DNA of 64,000 nt from NCBI GenBank assembly GCA_024280895.1, contig JAJRPI010000019.1, forward strand, positions 16,546 to 80,545, given 5' to 3'. Numbering within the stretch: the first letter of the stretch is position 1; every line of letters begins with the position of its first letter. Both the position numbers and the translations under genes were made by a program. Positions 1 to 8,533 of this stretch are shown one piece after another. This DNA is from Alphaproteobacteria bacterium (lineage in GTDB: Bacteria > Pseudomonadota > Alphaproteobacteria > Rhizobiales > JAKIUO01). Below the pieces are notes generated by a model. The model was not told the origin of the DNA. It ran no database searches and saw nothing but the letters and a program-made list of their open reading frames with translations.

Positions 1-986
1 GCCGCGTTTCTCACATCTATGTGGCTAACTGGTTTTATCTGGCATTTATTATCACCATTGCAGTACTGCATCTGGTCAATAATATGGCCGTTCCTGTCTC
101 CTTCCTGGGATCCAAATCCTACTCACTACAGGCTGGCGTCCAGGATGCCATGACACAGTGGTGGTATGGCCATAATGCCGTTGGCTTCTTCTTGACCGCT
201 GCATTCCTTGCGATGATGTATTACTTCGTACCAAAGCGCGCCGAACGCCCGGTCTATTCCTACCGCCTGTCGATCATCCATTTCTGGTCTTTGATCTTCT
301 TGTACATGTGGGCTGGACCTCATCATCTGCACTACACGGCTCTACCCGATTGGACACAGTCTCTTGGCATGACCTTCTCGATCATCCTCTGGATGCCTTC
401 GTGGGGTGGCATGATCAACGGGCTGATGACCCTGTCAGGTGCTTGGGACAAGCTGCGCACTGACCCTGTTTTGCGCATGCTGGTTGTCTCTATCGCCTTT
501 TACGGCATGAGTACCTTTGAGGGTCCCATGATGGCCATTAAAGCCGTCAACGCCCTGTCCCATTATACGGACTGGACCGTTGGTCATGTGCATTCAGGTG
601 CCATGGGCTGGGTTGGCATGGTGAGCTTTGGCGTCATTTATTGCCTTGTACCCTGGTTGTGGGGCAAGGAACGTCTTTACTCCATGGCTCTTGTCAGCTG
701 GCATTTCTGGCTCTCAACCGTAGGTATTTTGCTCTACATCACATCAATGTGGGTATCGGGCATCCTTCAGGGGCTGATGTGGCGTGCTTATGACAGCCTT
801 GGTTTCCTCGAATACAGTTTCGTTGAAACCGTGGAAGCCATGCATCCTTTCTATGTGATCCGGGCAATAGGCGGACTATTCTTCGTCATCGGCTCGCTGA
901 TTATGGTATTCAATGTGATCATGACGATTCGGGTTGCTCCTCGTGAAGAGAGCTATTCCAACGCCGTTCTGGCACCAGCTGAGTAA
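1..986 (+). CDS. ccoN: cbb3-type cytochrome c oxidase subunit I (5' truncated)
   Basis: Catalytic haem-copper subunit of cbb3 oxidase, an inner-membrane protein that reduces oxygen with high affinity. The reading frame is open from base 3 to the window edge, so the true start and the N-terminal helices lie upstream. The visible 320 or so residues carry the conserved CcoN signatures [51 protein letters not shown] and HVHSGAMGW, and several of these histidines belong to the haem and CuB ligand set. Several membrane helices are evident. It is followed after 14 bases by ccoO in a standard ccoNOQP operon. No damage is seen in the visible part. Confidence 0.97.
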   Translation, partial: RVSHIYVANWFYLAFIITIAVLHLVNNMAVPVSFLGSKSYSLQAGVQDAMTQWWYGHNAVGFFLTAAFLAMMYYFVPKRAERPVYSYRLSIIHFWSLIFLYMWAGPHHLHYTALPDWTQSLGMTFSIILWMPSWGGMINGLMTLSGAWDKLRTDPVLRMLVVSIAFYGMSTFEGPMMAIKAVNALSHYTDWTVGHVHSGAMGWVGMVSFGVIYCLVPWLWGKERLYSMALVSWHFWLSTVGILLYITSMWVSGILQGLMWRAYDSLGFLEYSFVETVEAMHPFYVIRAIGGLFFVIGSLIMVFNVIMTIRVAPREESYSNAVLAPAE

Positions 987-1000
987 AGGAAAACATTACT

Positions 1001-1744
1001 ATGGCTAGCCATGAAATATTCGAAAAGAACTCGATCGTCCTCGCAATTGCAATCGTACTGGTTGTCTCGATTGCGGGGCTGGTGGAAATTGTTCCTTTGT
1101 ACTTTATCGGTAGTACCATCGAGAAGGTTGACGGGATGCGTCCCTACACCCCTCTCGAACTGGCGGGACGCGATGTCTATGTGCGCGAAGGATGTTATCT
1201 TTGCCATTCACAGATGATCCGTCCGTTCCGTGATGAGGTGGAACGCTATGGTCATTATTCTCTGGCTGCAGAGAGTATGTATGACCACCCCTTCCAGTGG
1301 GGATCGAAACGAACGGGCCCTGATTTGGCGCGCGTCGGCAAAAAATATTCTGACAAGTGGCATCGCGACCATATGAACGACCCACGCTCCATTGTGCCAG
1401 AATCCGTCATGCCGGGATATGAGTTCCTTGGCAAAACCCCGGTCATTGCTGACAGATATTCCAACCATCTGTGGGCATTGAGCGTGACGGGAGTTCCTTA
1501 TTCACAGGATATGATTTCCAATGCAGGAGCAGACCTGAAAGCTCAGGCTGGTGATCCAGACAGTGACGCCGCCGAAGCGCTACAAGCTCGCTACAAATCA
1601 TTTGGTAGCAAGCCCCTCAATGTCCGTGACTTTGATGGCGATCCAAAAACGGTGACCGAACTCGACGCTTTGATTGCATATTTGCAGATGCTCGGCACAC
1701 TTGTAGATTTCAAAACCTACAATGCCAAAGCCAACCTACGCTAA
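1001..1744 (+). CDS. ccoO: cbb3-type cytochrome c oxidase subunit II (mono-haem cytochrome c)
   Basis: Membrane-anchored mono-haem cytochrome c that passes electrons to CcoN. 247 residues, the usual family size. One N-terminal helix (about residues 11-36) is followed by a periplasmic domain with a single CXXCH site, CYLCHSQ, at 65-69; MPGYEFL further on contains the likely methionine ligand of the haem. The start ATG is preceded by AAAGGAAA. It lies between ccoN and ccoQ in the same operon. Confidence 0.97.
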   Translation: MASHEIFEKNSIVLAIAIVLVVSIAGLVEIVPLYFIGSTIEKVDGMRPYTPLELAGRDVYVREGCYLCHSQMIRPFRDEVERYGHYSLAAESMYDHPFQWGSKRTGPDLARVGKKYSDKWHRDHMNDPRSIVPESVMPGYEFLGKTPVIADRYSNHLWALSVTGVPYSQDMISNAGADLKAQAGDPDSDAAEALQARYKSFGSKPLNVRDFDGDPKTVTELDALIAYLQMLGTLVDFKTYNAKANLR

Positions 1745-1757
1745 CAGGTGATTGATT

Positions 1758-1907
1758 ATGAGTTACGAAGATGTTGCAAGCTTAAGCGGAACCATCGGTC
1801 TGATATTATTCATGTCGATGTTTTTCGTGGTATTGGCTTACGCCCTTTGGCCTCGCAACAAAGCCAAGTTTGACAAGGCTGCCCGCGCGCCGCTTGATGA
1901 GGAATAA
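1758..1907 (+). CDS. ccoQ: cbb3-type cytochrome c oxidase small subunit CcoQ
   Basis: A 49-residue single-helix membrane protein starting MSYEDVAS and ending APLDEE. One hydrophobic segment spans about residues 12-30, followed by the basic cytoplasmic motif WPRNKAKFDKAAR, typical of CcoQ. In the family it stabilises the interaction of CcoP with the CcoNO core. It sits 13 bases after ccoO, with AGGTG ahead of the ATG, and ends 3 bases before ccoP. It is too short for many gene callers, but position and sequence leave little doubt. Confidence 0.93.
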   Translation: MSYEDVASLSGTIGLILFMSMFFVVLAYALWPRNKAKFDKAARAPLDEE

Positions 1908-1910
1908 ATT

Positions 1911-2798
1911 ATGGAACATAAGGAAATAGATCATATCACCGGCACGGAGACCACGGGTCATGCCTGGGATGGAGATCTCAAAGAACTTAACACGCCGCTT
2001 CCTGTCTGGTGGCTATGGGTACTTTGGTTATCAATTGTTTGGGCAATAGCCTATTCGTTCGTCTATCAGCACTGGTTTATGGGAACAAAGGTCCTCCCGA
2101 CCTATTCCAACTGGACCAGCCGTGGTGATGTTCACAAAGCCCTCGATGCAGCACAAGTCGCGATGGGTCCGCAATTTGCCAAACTGGAAAAAGCCTCTCT
2201 TGCCGACCTGCGCAGTGACGCGGCTCTTTCCAAATTCGCCGAGAAAGCAGGTAAAGCTGTCTATGGCGACAATTGCGTTGCCTGTCACGGTACTGGCGCT
2301 AACGGTGTCTTTCCAGGCTCTGGCTATCCTAATCTCACTGACACGGATTGGCTCTATGGTGGCAAACTGGAAGATATCGTGGAAACGGTACGCGTTGGCA
2401 TCCGCTCTGGGCATGATGACGAGCGCACCAACACCATGGCCGCCTATGGCGATGACGAAACGCTTAATGCCGAACAGATCAAAAATGTAGCCGGCTATGT
2501 TCTCTCCTTGTCTGGTCAATCCCTGGCAGGTACAGATTTGGCCAAAGGCAAACAAATCTATCTGGAAGAAGCGGCGTGCAATGCCTGTCATGGAGACGAT
2601 GGTAAAGGGGTCGCTGAAATTCCAGGCGCTCCAAATCTGGCGGACAAAATTTGGCTATTTGGCGGTGGTGCAGAAAAAATCATTACCACCATCACCCATG
2701 GTCGCGCGGGCGAGATGCCTTCTTGGGATGCTCGATTGACCCCCGCCCAAATCAAGGCCGTTGCCGTCTATGTGCATAGTCGAGGTGGTGGTCAATAA
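1911..2798 (+). CDS. ccoP: cbb3-type cytochrome c oxidase subunit III (di-haem cytochrome c)
   Basis: Di-haem cytochrome c subunit that receives electrons from soluble cytochrome c and hands them to CcoO. 295 residues. The N-terminal segment HAWDGDLKELNTPLPVWW is a CcoP hallmark, and a membrane anchor follows at about 33-53. Two CXXCH haem sites are visible, CVACH at 122-126 and CNACH at 223-227. A strong inverted repeat follows the stop before ccoG. Confidence 0.97.
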   Translation: MEHKEIDHITGTETTGHAWDGDLKELNTPLPVWWLWVLWLSIVWAIAYSFVYQHWFMGTKVLPTYSNWTSRGDVHKALDAAQVAMGPQFAKLEKASLADLRSDAALSKFAEKAGKAVYGDNCVACHGTGANGVFPGSGYPNLTDTDWLYGGKLEDIVETVRVGIRSGHDDERTNTMAAYGDDETLNAEQIKNVAGYVLSLSGQSLAGTDLAKGKQIYLEEAACNACHGDDGKGVAEIPGAPNLADKIWLFGGGAEKIITTITHGRAGEMPSWDARLTPAQIKAVAVYVHSRGGGQ

Positions 2799-2828
2799 GA
2801 CGCAGATACCCCGATTGCAAGATCCTAT

Positions 2829-2870
2829 CTATACGCGATATATAATGATATGTCGCGTATAGAACTTTTT
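2829..2870 (+). terminator. Hairpin plus T-run between ccoP and ccoG
   Basis: Bases 2829-2843 pair with 2848-2862 (outer arms CTATACGCGA and TCGCGTATAG), giving a 15-base-pair stem with one G-T wobble and a four-base loop. It is followed by AACTTTTT. This has the shape of an intrinsic terminator or attenuator lowering transcription from the oxidase genes into the assembly genes. It could instead be an operator for a separate ccoG promoter. Confidence 0.6.
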
Positions 2871-2886
2871 AGGGAAGGGTCACAAT

Positions 2887-4401
2887 ATGAGCGATACCAC
2901 TGCTTCGCAAACAGATTCCAAGAGTCTGTTTGCTGAACATGAGAAAATTCATCCGCTGAAAGTATCGGGCCTGTTCCGAAAAATAAAGTGGTTCTTTTTG
3001 ATCAATATGCTTGCCGCATATTATATTGCTCCTTTCCTGCGCTGGGATCGCGGTGCTGATGCACCCAATCAGATGATCCTGTTCGACATTCCCAATCGCC
3101 GCTTTTACTTCGGTCCGGTCGAGATCTGGCCGCAAGAAGTCTATTATTTTACCGGCATTTTAATGGTCGCATCCCTTTTGTTATTTTTAACAACGGCGGT
3201 TGCAGGGCGCGTATGGTGCGGCTGGTGGTGTCCGCAAACCATCTGGACCGATATGTTCGTCGCCGTTGAACGCTGGATTGAAGGCGACCGCCGCGAACGC
3301 ATTGCTCTTGATAAAGCACCTATGTCACTCGGTAAATTCACAAAAAGATTTATCAAACATTCCGCCTGGATGGTCATTGCTTGGTGGACAGGCGGCGTGC
3401 TTGTCCTCTATTTCGCGGACGCATATGAACTTGTCAGTGGCCTTACAAATGATGTTGCCATTTTCTTCACACATATTTTGACACTGCAAGTGCCTGGCGC
3501 TCCGGAACATCTAGGTGCCTGGATCTGGATCAGTATCTTTGCTGGCATCACCTATCTCATGGCTGGGATCGCTCGCGAACAGGTGTGCATTTACATGTGC
3601 CCCTGGCCTCGTATTCAAGCAGCATTAACCGATCCAGAAGCGCTCAACGTCACCTATCGCTATGATCGCGGCGAACCGCGAAATTCGGTCAAAAAATCTG
3701 TAAAACTTGCAGCAGCAGGGCAAGCTACAGGCGACTGTATCGAATGTAACCAGTGTGTCTGGGTGTGTCCAACGGGTACAGATATTCGTCTTGGGATGCA
3801 GCTATCATGTATTAATTGTGGGCTATGTATCGATGCCTGCGACAATATCATGACCAAGGTCGGACGCCCCAAGGGCCTAATTGCTTTTGATACAGATCTT
3901 AATATCGAACGGCGCATGAAAGGCGAGGAAAACAGTTTTAAGCCAGTACGCCCTCGTACCTTAGTTTACTTTTTTGCCATGCTCGCCTCAATCGTCATTA
4001 TGGGCTGGTCTCTGGCCAACCGTACTGTTACCGGCATCAATGTCCTGCATGATCGCAATCCACTTTATGTGGAAGAAGGAGATGGCTCGGTCCGCAACGG
4101 CTTTACCATCCGCATGCTCAATATGGAACGCAAAATACGGCGCTTCACGCTAAATGTTTCTGGCGTACAAGGCGCTTTCATCTCCAAGGTTTCTGAAGGA
4201 GTGTTTGTCTTTAAGAAAACTGATAGTGGCTCCTTTATTATCGATATCGGCCCGGATACGACACGCGAACTTCGTGTTCAAGTCATCTTGCCCGCTAGCA
4301 ACGCAATTCCAAAGTCAGAACCTTTGCTGTTTACAGCCAAAGACCTTGAAACAGGAGAGCGGCTCTCAAGAAGTGATTTTTTCAAAGGACCAGGAAAATA
4401 G
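2887..4401 (+). CDS. ccoG: cbb3 oxidase assembly protein CcoG (FixG/RdxA), polyferredoxin cupric reductase family
   Basis: 504-residue inner-membrane iron-sulfur protein. Family members reduce Cu(II) to Cu(I) during maturation of the cbb3 copper centre. Membrane helices near the N-terminus are interrupted by the cysteine motifs WCGWWCPQ and CIYMCPWPR, which are characteristic of FixG. A two-cluster ferredoxin segment follows (CIECNQCVWVCP and CINCGLCIDACD), then another helix and a C-terminal periplasmic domain of about 130 residues. The start ATG follows GGGAAGGG at good spacing. It is first in ccoGHIS. Confidence 0.95.
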   Translation: MSDTTASQTDSKSLFAEHEKIHPLKVSGLFRKIKWFFLINMLAAYYIAPFLRWDRGADAPNQMILFDIPNRRFYFGPVEIWPQEVYYFTGILMVASLLLFLTTAVAGRVWCGWWCPQTIWTDMFVAVERWIEGDRRERIALDKAPMSLGKFTKRFIKHSAWMVIAWWTGGVLVLYFADAYELVSGLTNDVAIFFTHILTLQVPGAPEHLGAWIWISIFAGITYLMAGIAREQVCIYMCPWPRIQAALTDPEALNVTYRYDRGEPRNSVKKSVKLAAAGQATGDCIECNQCVWVCPTGTDIRLGMQLSCINCGLCIDACDNIMTKVGRPKGLIAFDTDLNIERRMKGEENSFKPVRPRTLVYFFAMLASIVIMGWSLANRTVTGINVLHDRNPLYVEEGDGSVRNGFTIRMLNMERKIRRFTLNVSGVQGAFISKVSEGVFVFKKTDSGSFIIDIGPDTTRELRVQVILPASNAIPKSEPLLFTAKDLETGERLSRSDFFKGPGK

Positions 4402-4443
4402 GCTGATATTGCGCAAACTGGTGGCGATCTTGATCTTGACTAT

Positions 4444-4468
4444 GAGGGGGAGATAATCTCTTCCCCTC
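4444..4468 (+). other. Short inverted repeat between ccoG and ccoH
   Basis: GAGGGG (4444-4449) pairs with CCCCTC (4463-4468), with more pairing possible inside (GAGAT and ATCTC). There is no T-run, so termination is unlikely. It may protect the end of the ccoG message or tune ccoHIS. The 148-base spacer otherwise holds no gene. Confidence 0.35.
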
Positions 4469-4549
4469 CAGAACGAAATCAGAAAGATACCTCCCGCATT
4501 AGCAAGCTGTTTCAACCCAATGCCCATAATGTACAAGTAGGAACCAACA

Positions 4550-5032
4550 ATGATCAAAGAGCTCACCGGCAAACATGTTCTCTTCCTCTTCGTGGCGTTC
4601 TTCGGGATAATATTCGTTGTCAACGCCCGCCTGATCTATCTCTCACAATCGAGCTGGACCGGTCTCGAAACCCATGATGCCTATCGCAAGGGTCTCAAAT
4701 ATAACCAACAATTATCCAGCTCAGAAGCCCAAAATACCCGCGGCTGGACAATGACATTGGTCAAGGAAACAGGAGCCAATGGCGAACTGTTGCTCACAGC
4801 AACTCCCAAAGACAAAGCGGGAGAACATCTGAGTGGTTTGGCCATGTCGGTGGAATTGAAACGCCCGACCCACGAAGGGATCGATAAGACATTCCCTCTC
4901 AAGGAAACTGGTCTGGGCGTTTACGCGGGACAGATAGATAAAATATCCCTTGGCAAATGGTATCTGTTTATCACGGCTGTCAAAGGCAGCGAGATTATCT
5001 ATCGATCAAAAAATGAACTCTATCTGAAATGA
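4550..5032 (+). CDS. ccoH: cbb3 oxidase assembly protein CcoH (FixH family)
   Basis: 160-residue single-span membrane protein (helix about residues 8-28) with a periplasmic domain. It carries the FixH-type segments SQSSWTGLETHDAYRKGLKYN near the helix and a C-terminal beta-rich part ending GKWYLFITAVKGSEIIYRSK. In the family it is needed for cbb3 stability and acts with CcoI in copper delivery. The last four bases overlap the ccoI start (ATGA), indicating translational coupling. Confidence 0.93.
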   Translation: MIKELTGKHVLFLFVAFFGIIFVVNARLIYLSQSSWTGLETHDAYRKGLKYNQQLSSSEAQNTRGWTMTLVKETGANGELLLTATPKDKAGEHLSGLAMSVELKRPTHEGIDKTFPLKETGLGVYAGQIDKISLGKWYLFITAVKGSEIIYRSKNELYLK

Positions 5033-7242
5033 TTCCCTCGACGCAAAAACGCAATATTGCCGCGCAAAGACCGTCTACTGAAAAACAGCAATCGAGCAAA
5101 CGCCGTCTTGACCTTGCTGTTGATGGCATCACCTGTCCCGCCTGCATGACGACCATTGAACAAGGCATAGGCAATATGCCGGGCATTGGCGAGGTTGTGC
5201 TTAATTACACAACGCATCGGCTGACCATCGAAGGACATGAAGGCGTTCCTAATCTCGAAGCCGTCATCGGCAAGCTTGATCAACTGGGCTATAAGGGGCG
5301 CCCCTACGAATTAAGCACAGCTGGCCTGGCGCAGGTACGGGCCGAAAAACATCTTTTACGCGCTATGGCCGTTGCTGGATTTGCCTCTGCCAATATCATG
5401 ATGATGTCGGTTGCGGTCTGGTCGGGCAACAGCTCTGGCATCGAAAGCTCCACACGTGATCTGTTCCATTGGATATCGGCCATGATTGCGCTGCCTGCCG
5501 TCACCTATGCGGGGCAACCATTTTTTCTCAGCGCTTTTGCGGCCCTCAAAGGGCGTCATCTCAACATGGATGTACCCATCTCGCTGGCGGTCATCCTGGC
5601 GCTTGCCATGTCTCTCGCCCAGACCATTTCCCACCAGCCCGATACCTATTTTGATTCTGCGGTCATGTTGTTGTTCTTTTTGTTGATCGGCCGTTATCTT
5701 GATTTACGCGCCCGCAACCGTACAAGAGACCTTGGACAAAATCTTATGGCGTTGCAAAAGCCAACGGTCACGAGAATAGCCAATGACAACACAATGCAAG
5801 AATGTCCCGTATCCCTCATTCAACCTGGCGATCGCATCCTTGTACCTATGGGGGCGCGCATCGGCATTGATGGGGTCATTTCACAAGGATCGAGCGAACT
5901 TGATACCAGCTTGATCACTGGGGAAAGCACACCAAGCACAAAAATCGTTGGTGACAAGGTCTATGCGGGCACCCTTAATCTTGGCGCTCCCTTGCAAGTG
6001 ATCGCGGATGCTGCGGGAGACAATACCCTGCTGGCGGAAATCAGCGCGCTCATGGACAAGGCCATGCAAAAACGCGGGAAATATGTGCGCCTAGCCGACA
6101 AGGCTGCGTCTCTTTATGCCCCCGTTGTACATCTTGTGGCTCTGCTTACGCTGATCGGCTGGCTGCTCTTGTCAAATGGTTGGCAACCCTCCCTGCTGGC
6201 CGCTATTGCCGTTTTGATCATTACTTGTCCTTGCGCGCTGGGCCTTGCGGTGCCGGTGGTTCAGGTAGTGGCGACAGGAGCTTTGTTTCGTCGCGGTATC
6301 CTAGTTAATGCGGGAGATGCGCTTGAGCGTCTTGCGCTAATCGATACCATTGTCTTTGACAAAACCGGCACCCTAACTGAACCAGATCCGGCCATTCTCA
6401 ACTTAAAAGAGATTAGCAGTAATGATCTGCATGATGCCGCACGGCTTGCCCGCTCCAGTCATCATATTCTGGCCCGAGCCATCGCTCCTCATGCCAAACG
6501 CTCCGCGCTTATTCCTGACGTCAAGGAAATTGCTGGTAGCGGCGTCATGGGCCAGCTTGGCGGCCAACAATTGAGACTTGGATCGCAAGCGTTCTGCATG
6601 AATGACACCAGTGAGCAACAGCCCTCCCCCAACCCCAAAGAACAGCGATCCGAGCTATGGTTTCGCCGTAACAACGAGCCACCAATACGATTCCAATTTC
6701 ATCAAGACCTCAAAGAAGACGCCGTTGAGACCATTCGTTCTTTACGCTCACTTGGCTTCAAGCTTGAGATCTTATCGGGAGATAATTCTGGTGCCGTTGC
6801 CAAAGCCGCGCAAACCCTTGGCATCGAGACTTTCAGATCGCAGGTCAAACCAAAAGACAAAATTGCTCATATAGAAAGCCTGCGTGCAGCTGGTGCCCAT
6901 GTCATGATGATCGGCGATGGGCTCAATGATGCCGCTGCCCTGCAGGCCGCCAGTGTATCGGTTGCCCCAGCCAGCGCACTTGATATTACCCAAGGGGCGG
7001 CCGATATTGTCATCGTCGGCAATCAGCTAGGACCATTGCTCGCACTCATCACGATTGCCCGCAAGGCCCGCAAACTGATCGTGCAAAATTTCTACTTCGC
7101 CGCGCTCTACAATATTGTTGCCATTCCACTGGCCGTACTGGGCTATGTGACCCCTTTGCTTGCCGCCTTGTTCATGTCTGGTTCGTCCATCGTCGTTACG
7201 CTCAATGCGCTTCGCGCTCAACTGATACGAAAGGAACAATAA
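5029..7242 (+). CDS. ccoI: Copper-exporting P1B-type ATPase for cbb3 maturation (CcoI/FixI)
   Basis: 737-residue heavy-metal P-type ATPase. Visible features in order: N-terminal metal-binding domain with CPAC at 36-39; TGES actuator loop; membrane metal site CPC at 400-402; phosphorylation site DKTGT at 444-448; and the MIGDGLNDAAAL hinge. In the family it moves Cu(I) toward the periplasm for the CcoN copper site rather than for detoxification. The position between ccoH and ccoS, with overlaps on both sides, supports the assembly role over a CopA role. Confidence 0.96.
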   Translation: MIPSTQKRNIAAQRPSTEKQQSSKRRLDLAVDGITCPACMTTIEQGIGNMPGIGEVVLNYTTHRLTIEGHEGVPNLEAVIGKLDQLGYKGRPYELSTAGLAQVRAEKHLLRAMAVAGFASANIMMMSVAVWSGNSSGIESSTRDLFHWISAMIALPAVTYAGQPFFLSAFAALKGRHLNMDVPISLAVILALAMSLAQTISHQPDTYFDSAVMLLFFLLIGRYLDLRARNRTRDLGQNLMALQKPTVTRIANDNTMQECPVSLIQPGDRILVPMGARIGIDGVISQGSSELDTSLITGESTPSTKIVGDKVYAGTLNLGAPLQVIADAAGDNTLLAEISALMDKAMQKRGKYVRLADKAASLYAPVVHLVALLTLIGWLLLSNGWQPSLLAAIAVLIITCPCALGLAVPVVQVVATGALFRRGILVNAGDALERLALIDTIVFDKTGTLTEPDPAILNLKEISSNDLHDAARLARSSHHILARAIAPHAKRSALIPDVKEIAGSGVMGQLGGQQLRLGSQAFCMNDTSEQQPSPNPKEQRSELWFRRNNEPPIRFQFHQDLKEDAVETIRSLRSLGFKLEILSGDNSGAVAKAAQTLGIETFRSQVKPKDKIAHIESLRAAGAHVMMIGDGLNDAAALQAASVSVAPASALDITQGAADIVIVGNQLGPLLALITIARKARKLIVQNFYFAALYNIVAIPLAVLGYVTPLLAALFMSGSSIVVTLNALRAQLIRKEQ

Positions 7243-7466
7243 TGGATTTCGTATATGTGCTTCTACCACTAGCACTTCTACTTGGATTTATTGGTCTTAT
7301 GGCCTTTATGTGGACGTTGAAGTCGGGACAATATGACGATCTTGATGGCGCAGCCTGGCGCGCCATTATGGACGATGATCAAGAGCTCAACCCCAACTTC
7401 AAACAGCCGCCCAAAGACGAAAATAATCCACAGGCTCCTGTTGATAAACGCGATACTCAGGCTTGA
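7242..7466 (+). CDS. ccoS: cbb3 oxidase maturation protein CcoS
   Basis: 74 residues; a single N-terminal helix (about 3-24) then the conserved W.LKSGQYDDLDGAAWRA segment typical of CcoS. In the family it is required for cofactor insertion into CcoN. It starts inside the ccoI stop (TAATG), so translation is coupled. No terminator is obvious right after it. Confidence 0.95.
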   Translation: MDFVYVLLPLALLLGFIGLMAFMWTLKSGQYDDLDGAAWRAIMDDDQELNPNFKQPPKDENNPQAPVDKRDTQA

Positions 7467-7963
7467 TCCCTGCCCGGCTATCAATTGCCTCTGGCGAAAT
7501 TCTTATTTTCGTCTAATATAGGATCTATTGATAAGGCTCTACTCACCCTGTGTGAGGTGTTTCGATCGAGTAAGTCGTAGACATAATCTTGATCCTTAGC
7601 AATTATTTGGCTTTTAAGTGATTTCCGCAATTTCACTGACATCGCCGAATATTTCATGGAAGTGCACGCCATGAAAACCCAGTACCGCGTATCAGTATCA
7701 AATTGTTGTGTAAAATTGTAAGTCGCGTAAGTAATTGTAAGGGCTGTTTTGTGCGTACATTATTACGAACAGCCTGAGTAAACAGAGTGGTATTTGTACC
7801 CATCAGTACGTAACGTAAAACTGTTGTACTTATGTAGTCCGCGTATTTTAAGTGTAGTAGGTTGTGTTTGAAACGGTCTTTTAAGACTTGTTCAAGAGTT
7901 CGTATTGAATTGTTCATGTAGTGGCATATAAAATATAATACCCACCCGCGCATGATATCTAAT
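7467..7963. other. Gene-poor spacer with GTA-rich segment
   Basis: No credible protein gene. From about 7690 to 7920 the plus strand is unusually rich in GTA/TAC words and includes the direct repeat ATTGTAAG. A 99-codon minus-strand frame (7654-7953) begins right beside the terminator hairpin, lacks a ribosome site and resembles no family, so it is not called. The stretch could be an untranslated plus-strand RNA ending at the terminator at 7964-8000. Confidence 0.5.
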
Positions 7964-8000
7964 AAAAAGGACAGGGAACCGCGAACCCCTGTCCTTTTTT
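7964..8000. terminator. Strong intrinsic terminator, works both ways
   Basis: Left arm AAAAAGGACAGGG (7964-7976) is a perfect complement to 7987-7999, with a ten-base loop, and ends in six T on the plus strand and five T on the minus strand. It probably closes transcription from the GTA-rich segment on the plus strand, or from the minus-strand side. Confidence 0.85.
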
Positions 8001-8095
8001 ATTTGCTCCATTTTTCTTTTCTACAAATCCAGACATGTAATGTTTAATACTGCAAAACTCTGCACGCTCTTATTTCTTTGATGATCTGGAAAAGT

Positions 8096-8123
8096 AAAAA
8101 AAACCCCGCCATAAAAGGCGGGG
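8096..8123 (-). terminator. Intrinsic terminator, minus strand
   Basis: CCCCGCC (8104-8110) pairs with GGCGGGG (8117-8123) around a six-base loop. Eight A at 8096-8103 become a T-run on the minus strand. It therefore ends a minus-strand transcript coming from above 8124, which draws attention to the short frame at 8169-8330. Confidence 0.85.
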
Positions 8124-8168
8124 TTGTAAGTTGTGGTGCAAATGAATGCACCGGCTTGCGAGAGGAAG

Positions 8169-8330
8169 CTAGTCAAACAGAAAATTCTGCAGGATCGTCT
8201 GCCAGTAGAACCACATAAACCGCAAAGGGTTGATGATGATTGAGGCAGTATCCATTGGGAAACCAGCAACCAGGACCAATATAATCAGAAGATCAAGTGA
8301 TCCGAAATGACTTATATCAATAGATCGCAA
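8169..8330 (-). CDS. Possible small membrane protein, 53 residues
   Basis: A short minus-strand frame, opened by TTG at 8330 (another TTG lies at 8339) and closed by TAG at 8171-8169. One hydrophobic stretch, LDLLIILVLVAGF, lies at about residues 12-24. It is followed by INPLRFMWFYWQ (33-44), an aromatic-rich tail ending NFLFD. The stop lies 45 bases before a strong minus-strand terminator, the layout expected of a real gene. Against it: no ATG or GTG start and no good ribosome site. Function unknown; it may be nothing more than a noncoding transcript. Confidence 0.35.
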   Translation of the reverse strand: MRSIDISHFGSLDLLIILVLVAGFPMDTASIIINPLRFMWFYWQTILQNFLFD

Positions 8331-8533
8331 TATTCGCAATCATTAATATTTGGATGTGACCTTTTGCGCATTCGGCGGCTTCCCTCTTCCAAAATAAGTC
8401 AGTTGGCCGATGATACATTACAAATGAGATATAATGGATTATTGAAGCCACCCTTACCCTATTCGCCATAATTGAAACAACAAAATTGCAAAAACTCTGA
8501 ACATTATACTAAAAAACCGGAGCCCTGACCGAA

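Noticed and set aside
7654..7953. 99-codon minus-strand frame in the GTA-rich spacer
   Set aside because: Starts beside a terminator, no ribosome site, no family resemblance.
8021..8269. 82-codon minus-strand frame
   Set aside because: Reads straight through the strong minus-strand terminator at 8096-8123; Ser/Cys/Thr-rich noise.
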